Assembly: GCF_000711715.1 (NCBI RefSeq)
Contig: NZ_JONN01000002.1
Location: 310,001-374,000, forward strand
DNA from: Sphingomonas astaxanthinifaciens DSM 22298
GTDB lineage: Bacteria; Pseudomonadota; Alphaproteobacteria; Sphingomonadales; Sphingomonadaceae
DNA length: 64,000 nucleotides
Direction: 5' to 3'
The position numbers were made by a program, and so were the translations under genes. Below are positions 36,101 through 46,584 of the stretch, piece after piece (position 1 is the first letter of the stretch; each line of letters starts with the position of its first letter). The notes beneath the pieces are model-generated. The model saw only the letters and a program-made list of their open reading frames with translations. It ran no database searches and was not told where the DNA came from.

Positions 36101-36174
36101 ACTATCTGGCGTCGTGGCACATCCCGGGTCTGGTGGGTCGCACCTACCGCTCGGGCTTCAACTTCCGCTTCTAA
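33130..36174 (+). CDS. TonB-dependent outer-membrane receptor
   Basis: The 1014-residue product has a signal peptide ending TPAFAQ, an Ala/Thr/Pro linker, a TonB box (NDIVVTGS), a plug domain (VSLRNLGVSSTLLLVNGLRS ... VEVLKDGASSLYGADAIGGVVN-like pattern) and a beta-barrel ending in an aromatic residue (GFNFRF). Such receptors import siderophores, vitamins, glycans or peptides; the ligand is not visible. Two extracellular loops carry Cys pairs (CRFGTFSE ... CAHD and CSSGVNC). Translation starts at a TTG with GGGGAAG upstream. A strong terminator follows. Confidence 0.93.
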   Translation: MSQRLIIARLLTGTAAFAALATPAFAQDSQATTPAQEPAATTAPAPEVDAPTTAEDDSANDIVVTGSLFRRENAQTALPVTVITSDSLVKAGITNTADAVRQAAADGAGSIGVGFTSGFSAGGSAVSLRNLGVSSTLLLVNGLRSANYPLSDDGHNSYADLTSIPQVNVERIEVLKDGASSLYGADAIGGVVNIITRKQFRGIEGGAEGGLSQKGDGEKYRVKLLGGIGDYGNRGWNLYVGGEYEKNGKITANSRGFPFNTLDLRAIGGRDNNRADDTLTTPTPNAVVTRVTQTDLNNPLAGSVANATSPAIFTSLTPLDQCRFGTFSENTSSRVGTACAHDLTREYVEILPPQERYAGVARFSVRLGDSIEGYVEGSYSHNRVDITLPPRGIRQTQAFGGSPTTSTSNPGIVLPVYICSSGVNCATAADRQLNPNNPYAAAYANDPANGAARIYYLFGDVKAGSVRKNELYRLTSGLRGTIAQNWDWRVDVGYSRDNLDLKQTGFANLNGLVKAINTGSYNFVNPELNSQAVRDSVLPAITSLSDSTEFTVDGSVRHSLFELPGGPLQVAVGGQYRKEKLNNRSANPNLDVPGLSTAQAFGNRDVWAGYFEISAPVLDTLELTASGRYDDYSEGFSHFSPKASFKFQPIRQIALRGSYSEGFRAPTFAENDPRSSFSGFVGYNPGTASPAFKAAHINNAGYYANYSVGRGYVGNPNIEPETAKSITLGGVFEPTRWLQFTADYFHVKKSNLIVTGPLAGKAIDAYYSVAGQTFASAADAAAAGCALVAAVGAGYSCNVIDAADPFALNALPRLLVLNAPYVNANYDIVEGLQFTAAANVPITDAIKLRSRLDVQETIKYDRHLDNGDVQRFTGTVGPADLSSGGGTPKWRGNWQNTLDVGRFSLTATTYFVGAMKGVATDQGNLDTSCAATIYKDANGGNSFCRIKSFVYADLNATLDVTKDFSFFVFVGNVTNTRAPLYANTLYTTQPNYLASWHIPGLVGRTYRSGFNFRF

Positions 36175-36196
36175 GCGGTCGCAGCGAAGCAAAGGG

Positions 36197-36227
36197 AGGG
36201 CGGTGCCAGCCGGCGCCGCCCTTTTTT
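36197..36227 (+). terminator. Intrinsic terminator of the TonB receptor gene
   Basis: GGGCGG-TGCC pairs with GGCG-CCGCCC (one G-U pair), loop AGCC, followed by six T. It separates the receptor from uvrC. Confidence 0.87.
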
Positions 36228-36277
36228 GCGTGTGGGGCCCGCTTCCGTGCCGGGCTCCTTGCCCCTACATCGCCTCC

Positions 36278-38224
36278 ATGAACCGAACCCCGGCCGACCG
36301 ACCGGAACATCCGCGCGCGAGCGAGCGCTTCAACGAGGAGGCCGCGACCACCACCGTCCAGGGGGGCGGGGAGGCGCCCGACCTCGAGAAGGGCGTGGCC
36401 GCGATCCGCAACGTGGTGCGCACCCTGCCGGTCCGCCCCGGCGTCTACCGGATGCTCGATGCGCGCGGCGACGTTCTCTATGTCGGCAAGGCACGCGCGC
36501 TCAAGAATCGCGTGACCAACTACACGCAGGTCGCGCGGCTCTCGAAACGGCTGCAGCGGATGGTCGCGCAGACCCGCTCGATGACCGTGGTCACCACCCG
36601 CACCGAGGCCGAGGCGTTGCTGCTGGAAGCGCAGCTCATCAAGCGCTTCCGCCCGCCCTACAACGTGCTGCTGCGCGACGACAAAAGCTTCCCCTTCATC
36701 CTGCTGCGCGAGGACCATGCCTTTCCCCGCGTCCAGAAGCATCGCGGCGCGCGCCGGGCCAAGGGACAATATTTCGGGCCCTTCGCCAGCGCGGGCTCGG
36801 TCACCCGGACCCTGAACGCGCTCCAGAAGCTGTTCCTGCTCCGCTCGTGCAGCGACAGCTTCTTCGCCAATCGCTCGCGTCCCTGCCTGCTTTACCAGAT
36901 CCGCCGCTGCTCGGGGCCGTGCGTGGGCCGGATCGACGAAGCCGCCTATGCTGAACTGGTCGAGGATGCGCAGAACTTCCTCGCGGGCAAGTCGACCGGG
37001 GTCCAGGCGCGCCTCTCGAAGCAAATGGCCGAGGCGGCCGAGCGCATGGACTTCGAGCTCGCCGCCATCTTCCGCGACCGGCTGCGGGCGCTGACCTACA
37101 TCCAGGGTTCGCAGACCGTCCACGCCGAAGGCTTGGGCGATGCCGACATCTTCGCGCTCGCCGCCAAGGGCGGATCGATGTGCATCCAGGCCTTCTTCAT
37201 CCGAGGCGGCCAGAACTGGGGGCACCGCGCCTTCTTCCCCAGCCACACCGCCGACGTCCCGGAAGAGGAAGTGCTGTCGAGCTTCCTCATCCAGTTCTAC
37301 GAGGACATGCCGCCGCCAAAGCGCATCCTCGTCGACCGCGAGGTGGCCGAGGCCGAGCTCCTCGCCGAGGCGCTAAGCGAGAAGGCGGGCCGCAAGGTGC
37401 TGATCGAGCGGCCCCAGCGCGGCGACCGCAAGAAGCTGGTCGACCAGGCCAGCCGCAATGCGATCGAGGCGCTCGACCGCCGCCATGCCGAGAGCACCAC
37501 GCAGACGAAGTTGCTGCGCGAGCTCGCCGACGCCTTCGAACTTCCCGAGCCTCCCAAGCGCATCGAGGTCTATGACAACAGCCACATCATGGGCACCGCC
37601 GCGACCGGCGCGATGATCGTCGCCGGGCCCGAGGGCTTCCGCAAGAACAGCTATCGCAAGTTCAACATCAAGAAGGCGGCCACCGACGACGATTTCGCGA
37701 TGATGAAGGAGGTCCTCGAACGGCGCTTCCAGCGGCTCGAGAAGGACGATCCCGACCGCTCCAGCGGCGAATGGCCCGACCTCATCCTGATCGACGGCGG
37801 GCGCGGGCAACTCAATGCCGTGCTCGAGATCATGGAGGATGCCGGGGTCAATGACGTGCCGGTGGTCGGCGTCGCCAAGGGCCCCCACCACGGCCGCGAG
37901 GGGCGCGAGGTGTTCCACCTGCCCAACGGCCGCGAACTGACCTTCCCGGTCAATGCGCCCTTGCTCTTCTACCTCCAGCGCCTGCGCGACGAGGCGCATC
38001 GCTTCGCCATCGGCACCCACCGGGCCAAGCGGGCCAAGAGCCTGACCACCTCGACCCTCGACGAGGTCCCCGGCATCGGCCCGACCCGCAAGCGCGCCTT
38101 GCTGATGCACTTCGGCACCGCCCGCGCGGTCAAGGGGGCGGCGCTCGAGGATCTTGAGCGCGCGCCGGGGATCAGCAAGGCCACCGCCCGGCAGGTCTAC
38201 GATTATTTCCACCCGGGCGGGTAG
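36278..38224 (+). CDS. uvrC: UvrC, excinuclease ABC nuclease subunit
   Basis: UvrC makes both incisions in nucleotide excision repair. The 648-residue product has the GIY-YIG domain (PGVYRMLDARGDVLYVGKA), a Cys-rich segment (CLLYQIRRCSGPCVG), the UVR domain that contacts UvrB, the RNase H-like endonuclease domain (YDNSHIMGTAATG ... LILIDGGRGQLNA) and the C-terminal helix-hairpin-helix pair (VPGIGPTRKRALL). An N-terminal acidic extension of 45 residues precedes the GIY-YIG domain. I start at the ATG at 36278. recO begins 2 bases after the stop. Confidence 0.97.
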   Translation: MNRTPADRPEHPRASERFNEEAATTTVQGGGEAPDLEKGVAAIRNVVRTLPVRPGVYRMLDARGDVLYVGKARALKNRVTNYTQVARLSKRLQRMVAQTRSMTVVTTRTEAEALLLEAQLIKRFRPPYNVLLRDDKSFPFILLREDHAFPRVQKHRGARRAKGQYFGPFASAGSVTRTLNALQKLFLLRSCSDSFFANRSRPCLLYQIRRCSGPCVGRIDEAAYAELVEDAQNFLAGKSTGVQARLSKQMAEAAERMDFELAAIFRDRLRALTYIQGSQTVHAEGLGDADIFALAAKGGSMCIQAFFIRGGQNWGHRAFFPSHTADVPEEEVLSSFLIQFYEDMPPPKRILVDREVAEAELLAEALSEKAGRKVLIERPQRGDRKKLVDQASRNAIEALDRRHAESTTQTKLLRELADAFELPEPPKRIEVYDNSHIMGTAATGAMIVAGPEGFRKNSYRKFNIKKAATDDDFAMMKEVLERRFQRLEKDDPDRSSGEWPDLILIDGGRGQLNAVLEIMEDAGVNDVPVVGVAKGPHHGREGREVFHLPNGRELTFPVNAPLLFYLQRLRDEAHRFAIGTHRAKRAKSLTTSTLDEVPGIGPTRKRALLMHFGTARAVKGAALEDLERAPGISKATARQVYDYFHPGG

Positions 38225-38226
38225 GG

Positions 38227-38838
38227 GTGCGCCAGACCACCCCCGCCATCGTGCTGTCGCTTCGCCTCCATGGCGAGACGGGCGCGGTGGCGCGGTTCCT
38301 GACACCCGAACTCGGCCTCGTCGCCGCTTACGTCCGCGGCGCGCGCGGGCGGCGGATGCGACCGGTGCTGGTCGCGGGCAATGCGGTCGAGGCGCGCCTG
38401 TCGGCGCGGACCGACGCGCAATTGCCCCAAGCCGAGGTCGAGCTCACCCACAGCCGCGCGCCGCTGATGACCGAGCCCTTGCCCGCCGCGGGGATCCTGT
38501 GGGCGACCACCGTCACCGCCGAGGTCCTGCCCGAGCGCCAGCCCTACCCATCGCTCTACCAGGGGCTGGACGGCCTGCTCGACGCCATCGCCGCGGCCCC
38601 GGCGGCCCGCGGCTGGGGGCCGGCCTTGCTCGCCTACGAGCTTCTGCTCCTTGCCGAGCTCGGCTTCGGGCTCGAGCCCGCGCTGGTCGAACGGGCGGCG
38701 GGGGACTGGCTCGCCGGGCTCGACCTCACCGGGCGGCGGGTGCGCCGCGACCTCCTCCAGCGTCCCGGTGAACCGGCGTGGGACGCGCGTGAACGGCTCA
38801 CCGCCCGCTTGCGCCGCGCCCACGGGCTGGTAGCGTGA
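38227..38838 (+). CDS. recO: RecO, recombination mediator protein
   Basis: RecO helps load RecA on SSB-coated DNA with RecR. The 203-residue product has the N-terminal OB-fold (AIVLSLRLHGETGAVARFLTPELGLVAAYVRGARG) and the helical C-terminal domain. It is shorter than E. coli RecO (about 240) and has no Cys zinc-finger. It starts with a GTG in tight coupling with uvrC. Joint placement of uvrC, recO and apaG suggests an operon. Confidence 0.9.
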   Translation: MRQTTPAIVLSLRLHGETGAVARFLTPELGLVAAYVRGARGRRMRPVLVAGNAVEARLSARTDAQLPQAEVELTHSRAPLMTEPLPAAGILWATTVTAEVLPERQPYPSLYQGLDGLLDAIAAAPAARGWGPALLAYELLLLAELGFGLEPALVERAAGDWLAGLDLTGRRVRRDLLQRPGEPAWDARERLTARLRRAHGLVA

Positions 38839-38842
38839 CTCC

Positions 38843-39247
38843 ATGACCCCCGGCATGCTCGCCACCCTCTTCCCGCACGAGGCGGTGACCGGCGACATGG
38901 TGGTCCGCGTCGCGGTCAGCTTCCTGCCCGAGCAATCGGCCCCGTCCAACGGCCGCTGGTTCTGGTCCTACCATATCCGGATCGAGAACCGCGGGACCCG
39001 AAGCGTCCAGCTGCTCGCGCGCTCCTGGACCATCACCGACGGGCGCGGCGCGATTCACGAGGTGCGCGGCGAAGGCGTGGTCGGCGAGATGCCGCTGATC
39101 GCCCCCTCGGCCAGCTACGATTATGTGTCGGGCTGCCCGCTGCCGACCCCGACCGGACGGATGCAGGGCAGCTACCGGATGGTCGACGAGGACGGCACCG
39201 GGTTCGAGATCGCCATTCCCAGTTTCCCCCTGATCGGGCCGGTCTAG
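38843..39247 (+). CDS. apaG: ApaG domain protein
   Basis: The 134-residue product is an almost complete ApaG fold (WFWSYHIRIENRGTRSVQLLARSWTITDGRG ... GEGVVGEMPLIAPSASYDYVSG). ApaG is a small fibronectin-III-like protein linked to divalent-metal resistance and possibly dinucleotide polyphosphate metabolism; its molecular role is unsettled. It follows recO by four bases. Confidence 0.93.
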   Translation: MTPGMLATLFPHEAVTGDMVVRVAVSFLPEQSAPSNGRWFWSYHIRIENRGTRSVQLLARSWTITDGRGAIHEVRGEGVVGEMPLIAPSASYDYVSGCPLPTPTGRMQGSYRMVDEDGTGFEIAIPSFPLIGPV

Positions 39248-39310
39248 GAAAGGTCCGCTCCGGACTGATTGGTAAGCCCGTCCAGAGAGGACGCGTTTAC
39301 AAGCACCGGC

Positions 39311-40300
39311 ATGAAAGAGCCGGTCACGAACGACGAAGCGGGGCGACTCCTCGCACTCCATCGCTATTGCGCGCTCGACAGCGTCAACGAGCCCAATTTC
39401 GACACCATCACGTCGCTCGTCCAGGACCTCCTCGGCGTGCCGATCTGCGCGGTATCGCTGATCGACAGCGACGAGCAGCGCTTCAAGTCGATCCAGGGCC
39501 TCGACCTCACGCATACCGCGCGCGAGGTGGCCTTCTGCGACCATACGATCCGCAGTCCCGGCCCGATGGTGGTTCCCGACGCCGAGCAGGACGAGCGCTT
39601 CGCCGACAGCCCGCTGGTGACCGGCGAGCCGCATATCCGCGCCTATGCGGGCGCCCCGCTGACGACCCCCGACGGCTACAATGTCGGTGCCCTGTGCGCG
39701 ATCCACCGCCGCCGCCACGACTTCACCCCCGGGGATGTCGAGCTGCTCCAGCGCTTCGCCAAGGTGGTGGTCGACCAGATGGAGCTGAAGACCCTCGCGC
39801 ACCAGGACTTCCTGACCGGCGCCCTGTCGCGCCGGGCGTTCACCGACGCCGCGGTCCGCGCGCTCAGCCAGCTTCGCCCGATGAACCGTTCGGCCACCGT
39901 CGCGGTGCTCGACGTCGACCATTTCAAGCAGATCAACGACGCGCACGGCCATCCGGTCGGCGACAAGGTGCTTCAGGCGATCGGCAATTGCATCGGGCGC
40001 GAGCTGCGCAGCTCGGACCTCTTCGGTCGGCTCGGGGGCGAGGAGTTCGGGATCCTCTTCTATGCCACCACCCGCGCCGAGGCGTGGCGCTGCGCCGAGC
40101 GGATCCGCCGCGCGGTAGAGGCGATCGACCTGCCCGACGTGCCCCGCGCCACGGTCAGCATCGGGCTTGCGCATGTCGACAGCGAACACTCGCTCGAGCA
40201 GGCGCTGGCCGAAGCCGACACCAACCTCTACCTCGCCAAGCGCGAGGGCCGGAACCGCTCGGTCGATTCGGGAAGCGGGGAGACGAGCGAGGCCGCCTGA
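39311..40300 (+). CDS. Soluble GAF-GGDEF diguanylate cyclase
   Basis: The product has an N-terminal GAF domain (about residues 15-155) and a GGDEF domain (about 165-325) with the active motif GGEEF and an upstream RSSD inhibitory I-site. Nucleotide residues DVDHFKQINDAHGHPVGD are intact, so c-di-GMP synthesis with product inhibition is expected. No membrane segment is visible. I start at the ATG at 39311; an in-frame TTG at 39269 would add 14 residues with no better ribosome site. The GAF ligand is unknown. It is the synthetic counterpart to the EAL protein at 26083-28371. Confidence 0.9.
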   Translation: MKEPVTNDEAGRLLALHRYCALDSVNEPNFDTITSLVQDLLGVPICAVSLIDSDEQRFKSIQGLDLTHTAREVAFCDHTIRSPGPMVVPDAEQDERFADSPLVTGEPHIRAYAGAPLTTPDGYNVGALCAIHRRRHDFTPGDVELLQRFAKVVVDQMELKTLAHQDFLTGALSRRAFTDAAVRALSQLRPMNRSATVAVLDVDHFKQINDAHGHPVGDKVLQAIGNCIGRELRSSDLFGRLGGEEFGILFYATTRAEAWRCAERIRRAVEAIDLPDVPRATVSIGLAHVDSEHSLEQALAEADTNLYLAKREGRNRSVDSGSGETSEAA

Positions 40301-40336
40301 CCTTGTGGGCCCCTGGCCGCCGCCTATCTCGAAGGC

Positions 40337-40768
40337 ATGAAACTCTTCACCATCGGCTATGAAGCGACCACGCAAGGCGATTTCCTCGCCGCCCTGAAGC
40401 GCGCCGGGGTCACTCGCGTGATCGACATTCGCGCGCTTCCGCTGTCACGGCGTCCGGGCTTCTCCAAGACCCCGCTCCGCAACGCGCTCGCGGAGGAGGG
40501 GATCGGCTACGTCCACCTGAAGGCGCTCGGCACCCCCGCCGCCGGACGCGAAGCCGCGCGCAAGGGCCGGGTCGCCGAGCTCGAGGAGATCTACGCCGGC
40601 CAGCTCGCGCTGCCCGAGGCGATGGTCCAGGCCGAGGAACTGAAGGGCCTTGTCGAGGAGAAGCCCTCGGCGCTGCTCTGCTACGAGCGCGAACCCGCCG
40701 GCTGCCACCGAAGCCTGCTCATCCGCGAAGTCCTCCCCGACGCCGATGTCGAGCACCTGTTTTCGTAA
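40337..40768 (+). CDS. DUF488 family protein
   Basis: This 143-residue protein carries the DUF488 hallmarks TRVIDIRALPLSRRPGFSK near residues 26-44 and LLCYEREPAGCHRSLL near 111-126. Members are widespread and uncharacterised, and the conserved Arg and Cys suggest binding of a phosphorylated ligand. It starts 36 bases after the GGDEF gene and may be co-transcribed with it. A REP-like palindrome follows. Confidence 0.88.
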   Translation: MKLFTIGYEATTQGDFLAALKRAGVTRVIDIRALPLSRRPGFSKTPLRNALAEEGIGYVHLKALGTPAAGREAARKGRVAELEEIYAGQLALPEAMVQAEELKGLVEEKPSALLCYEREPAGCHRSLLIREVLPDADVEHLFS

Positions 40769-40775
40769 CTTGAAA

Positions 40776-40851
40776 CGTCGTCCCCGCGAAAGCCGGGACC
40801 TCGGGTGATTGACGCGAACCTCCTGAGGTCCCGGCCTTCGCCGGGACGACG
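40776..40851. repeat. REP-like palindrome (CGTCGTCCCCG family, copy 1) between convergent genes
   Basis: CGTCGTCCCCGCGAAAGCC is the inverse of the end of the element (GGCCTTCGCCGGGACGACG), giving one long hairpin of about 76 bases. The arms agree except for a few positions. It sits exactly in the 88-base gap between the convergent DUF488 and host-attachment genes, so it may act as a two-way terminator. A second copy is at 61674-61747. Confidence 0.75.
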
Positions 40852-40856
40852 AACGA

Positions 40857-41327
40857 TCACACGTCCGCGGGTTCGGCCGCCTTGGTCTCGTTCTCGACCA
40901 GCTTCTCGATCTCGGGGATCGGCCGCCCGCTCATCTCCTTGTTGATGGTGCAGACGATGCGCTTCTCGACTTCCTTGTGAAGCGCCTTGCGGAGCACGCC
41001 GAGCGCCTTGGGCGGGGCGACGATGCAGAGGTGGTCGAAGTCGCCGCGCAGCGCGCGCAGCCGTAGCTTCTCGGCCGCTTCCTTCACCCAGGCGTCTTCC
41101 TCCTGCTGCTTGAAGTCGGTCTCTTCCATGCTCGAGCGGGCGCTTCCGACGCTGCCGTGCGAGGTGCCCGGCGCATCGGTCTTGAGGTCGCCGTCATGCG
41201 CGGCGTCGTCGCGCTCCTCATGCGCCTCGGTGCGCAGATCGATCTGGTTCGCGTCGCCCTCGTTGCGGAAGAACAGCATCTTGCGGCCGTCGACCACCAG
41301 CACCAGCGCGCGATTGGGAATGGGCAT
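40857..41327 (-). CDS. Host-attachment-family (baeRF-like) protein
   Basis: The 156-residue product matches the host_attach pattern: ALVLVVDGRKMLFFRNEG at the N-terminus, an acidic middle with HGSVGSARSSMEETD, then DHLCIVAPPKALGVLRKAL and an IVCTINKEMSGRPIPEIEKL end. The family, named from Agrobacterium plant attachment, is related to the bacterial eRF1-like fold; the function is unclear. GGAGGAG precedes the ATG with good spacing. It is convergent with DUF488 and downstream of gyrA on the same strand. Confidence 0.87.
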   Translation of the reverse strand: MPIPNRALVLVVDGRKMLFFRNEGDANQIDLRTEAHEERDDAAHDGDLKTDAPGTSHGSVGSARSSMEETDFKQQEEDAWVKEAAEKLRLRALRGDFDHLCIVAPPKALGVLRKALHKEVEKRIVCTINKEMSGRPIPEIEKLVENETKAAEPADV

Positions 41328-41395
41328 TCTTCACTCCTCCTTGTGACAGGAAGAGAACAAGCGGGGCGGGGGAGGGTTGCGCCCCGCCCGCGCCC

Positions 41396-44185
<2,790 letters not shown>

Positions 44186-44232
44186 GAGATGTCCTGAGGT
44201 TATTGGTTATGCTTGTGCTACGAGGCCTAGCA

Positions 44233-44251
44233 GCGCGCGCGCGTACGCGCG
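44233..44251. other. 19-base alternating purine-pyrimidine tract upstream of gyrA
   Basis: The run GCGCGCGCGCGTACGCGCG alternates without break and contains the 14-base palindrome CGCGCGTACGCGCG. It lies 48-66 bases before the gyrA start. Such tracts can adopt Z-DNA under negative supercoiling. This is a sequence observation; any role in gyrA control is inference. Confidence 0.6.
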
Positions 44252-44351
44252 AGGGATTATTGCGGTTCCTGCCCCTTGCTCTCCCGCGCGAGCAGGAGCC
44301 CGGTCTTTCCTGGACGGGCAAAGGCAATGGCCCCCTGCTTTTGCAGGCGAA

Positions 44352-45107
44352 CTAGCCCTTCACGAACAACGGCTTGCCCGGCGTGCTTCCCTCGGCGTCA
44401 TAGGCCCAGCGATCGGCATCGAAGCGGGGGAGGGCGGCGAGGTCGTCGATCCGCTCCTCGCACAGCCATCGCGCCATGGTCCCGCGCGCGACCTTGGCGG
44501 TGAAGCTCTGGAACTGCAGGCCCTTGGCGGTGCGGACCCGGAAGTCGGGGCTGACCAGCGTCAGGCCTTTCTTGGGCAGGAAGGGCTTCACCACCTCGAA
44601 ATATTCGTTGGAGGCGAGGTTCACCAGCACACCCGACCCATCCTGCTTGAGGTCGTCCAGCACGGCCTTGCCGACCTTGCGGCCCCAATGCTCGACCAGC
44701 CGGCCCCCGCTCGGGCTCCAGCGAGTCCCCATTTCGAGGCGATAGGGGCGGATCGCGTCGAGCGGCCGAAGCACACCGTACAGCCCCGACAGGATCCGCA
44801 GGTGGTCCTGCGCGAAGTCGATCGTGTCGACATCGGCGCTCTTCACGTCGAAGCCGCAATAGACGTCGCCCGCGAAGGCCCGGATCGCGGGCCGCTCCTC
44901 CGCCTTGCGGAAGGTCTTGAAGCGGCGCTGGTTCAACTCGGCGAGCTTGTCCGAGATGTGCATCAGCCCCGCCAGTTCGTCCGCGCTCAGCCGGGCCGCG
45001 GCGCGCGCGATGCTCGCCGCCTCGCGGGCGAAGCGGGGCGGGGTCGGCGACTCCGGGGCGGGCGAGTCAAAATCGAGGGTCTTGGCGGGGGAGAGGAGGA
45101 TGATCAC
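44352..45107 (-). CDS. yaaA: YaaA (UPF0246), peroxide-stress DNA-binding protein
   Basis: YaaA limits free intracellular iron under hydrogen-peroxide stress in E. coli. The 251-residue product is full length with the conserved starts ILLSPAKTLDF, LSADELAGLMHISDKLAELN, FAQDHLRILSGLYGVLRPLD and the end VNLASNEYFEVV ... GMARWLCEERI-like segment. It lies upstream of gyrA on the same strand, with about 166 bases between them. Whether it is OxyR-controlled here cannot be seen. Confidence 0.95.
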   Translation of the reverse strand: MIILLSPAKTLDFDSPAPESPTPPRFAREAASIARAAARLSADELAGLMHISDKLAELNQRRFKTFRKAEERPAIRAFAGDVYCGFDVKSADVDTIDFAQDHLRILSGLYGVLRPLDAIRPYRLEMGTRWSPSGGRLVEHWGRKVGKAVLDDLKQDGSGVLVNLASNEYFEVVKPFLPKKGLTLVSPDFRVRTAKGLQFQSFTAKVARGTMARWLCEERIDDLAALPRFDADRWAYDAEGSTPGKPLFVKG

Positions 45108-45151
45108 GCCGCGGCGGCTAGCAAAGCCCTGGCCCTGCCGTCCATACCGTC

Positions 45152-45180
45152 CGCTAACTGTCTGAAAACAGGCGGTTCAA
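45152..45180 (-). promoter_or_regulatory. Candidate sigma-70-type promoter of yaaA
   Basis: On the minus strand TTGAAC (45180-45175) and TTAGCG (45157-45152) are spaced by 17 bases, giving a leader of roughly 40 bases. The region also has a short inverted element TGTCTGAAAACAGG. Confidence 0.4.
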
Positions 45181-45271
45181 ATGAGGTTCACGATCGGATG
45201 GGCTAAGCGCTGGCGAGCATCGTTCGAGCGGTCTAAAGGGCCGGTCAGCATTTCTAACGGAGGAGATCCGA

Positions 45272-46450
45272 ATGTCGTTCAAGGCCAAGGCGCTGATGGC
45301 TGCCTTCCTGTTCACCGCTGCCGCGCCGGTCCCGGCGCTGGCCGCCCAGAAGCAGGCCGCCCCGGCGGCGGCGCCCAAGCTCGTTCCGTCGAAGGAAGCC
45401 CAGCCCGCGCTGCTCGCGCTGCAGAAGGCGGCGAACGAGAATCGCGTCGCGGACCTCCCGGCGCTGTCGCAGGCCGCGCTTGCGGTCGCCAAGACCCCGA
45501 CCGACAGATATTTCGCCTACCAGCTCCAGCTGAAGCCCTATCTCACCGCCAATAACGAAGCGGCGACCCTGGCGGCGATCGAGGGCATGATCGCGAGCGG
45601 CGTGCCGACCGGCGGCGACCTTGCCAACCTCACCTTCAACGCCTCGCGCCTCGCCTACAACACCGGCGCGCTCGACAAGGCCTCGACCTATATCGGGCAG
45701 AGCCTCGCGCAGGACCCCAACAATCCCGACGCGCACATCATCGCGGGCGAGATCTTCAACAAGCAGAAGCGCTATCCCGAGGCGGTCGCCGCGCTGCAAA
45801 AGGCGATGGCGGTCGGCCAGGCCACCGGCAAGACCGTCGATCCGAACGTCTCCAAGCGCGCCTTCGCCATCGCCTACAACAACAAGCTGCCGGTAGCGAA
45901 GGACCTCGCCATCGCCCAGCTCAAGGCCGCGCCGAGCACCGACAACTGGCGCGCCGCGATCAAGCTGCAGGAGCAGCTCGGCAACTATCAGGCGACCGAC
46001 AAGCTCGACCTGTTCCGTCTCCAGCGGGTGACCAACAGCCTCGTCGGCGAGGGCGATTACTATCCGTACGTCGACGGGCTCCTGACCAAGGGCCTGCCGG
46101 GCGAGGCCAAGGCGGTGCTGACCGAGGCCTTCGCCGCGGGCAAGCTCGACAAGACCAAGCCGCTCTGGAAGGAAATGCTGGCGACCGCGACCCAGCGCGA
46201 CGCCTCGGACAAGAGCGCACCCAACGGCGACGTCTATCTCGGCCGTGGTGACTTCGCCAAGGCGGCGGCCGCCTATCGCAGCGAAGCCGCCAAGGGCGGG
46301 GCCGCGGCGGACATCGCCAACCTGCGGCTCGGCATCGCGCTCGCCCGCAGCGGCGACAAGGCCGGCGCCACCGCCGCGCTCCAGTCGGTCAAGGGCCAGC
46401 GCGCGGGCATCGCCAGCATGTGGCTGCTCTATCTCCAGACGGCCGCCTGA
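45272..46450 (+). CDS. Exported TPR-type protein of unknown role
   Basis: A signal peptide (ending VPALAAQ) precedes a largely helical 370-residue body with TPR-like repeats (LAYNTGALDKASTYIGQSL, FNKQKRYPEAVAALQKAM, GRGDFAKAAAAYRSEAAKG). It is probably periplasmic and may act as a scaffold. GGAGGAG lies six bases before the ATG, an unusually strong ribosome site that suggests good expression. I do not recognise a specific family. A terminator-like hairpin follows. Confidence 0.8.
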   Translation: MSFKAKALMAAFLFTAAAPVPALAAQKQAAPAAAPKLVPSKEAQPALLALQKAANENRVADLPALSQAALAVAKTPTDRYFAYQLQLKPYLTANNEAATLAAIEGMIASGVPTGGDLANLTFNASRLAYNTGALDKASTYIGQSLAQDPNNPDAHIIAGEIFNKQKRYPEAVAALQKAMAVGQATGKTVDPNVSKRAFAIAYNNKLPVAKDLAIAQLKAAPSTDNWRAAIKLQEQLGNYQATDKLDLFRLQRVTNSLVGEGDYYPYVDGLLTKGLPGEAKAVLTEAFAAGKLDKTKPLWKEMLATATQRDASDKSAPNGDVYLGRGDFAKAAAAYRSEAAKGGAAADIANLRLGIALARSGDKAGATAALQSVKGQRAGIASMWLLYLQTAA

Positions 46451-46474
46451 GCCGCATCCACTCGGACCCTACGG

Positions 46475-46507
46475 AAGGGGCGTCGGTCGCAAGGCCGGCG
46501 CCCCTTT
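46475..46507 (+). terminator. Hairpin terminator after the TPR gene
   Basis: AAGGGGCG (46475-46482) pairs perfectly with CGCCCCTT (46499-46506), extended by TCGG/CCGG. The U-tract is short (TT), so termination is probable rather than certain. Confidence 0.6.
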
Positions 46508-46584
46508 CGCGTGGTGGTTAACCGATCGGTAGGAGCTCGCCGTTACATCGCAATCGGACGTAACAAGCTTTGCCGAGGAAGTTC

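Noticed and set aside
45272..46450. TPR protein as a second trigger-factor-like or pilus gene
   Set aside because: The repeats are generic and there is no adjacent pilus or secretion gene.
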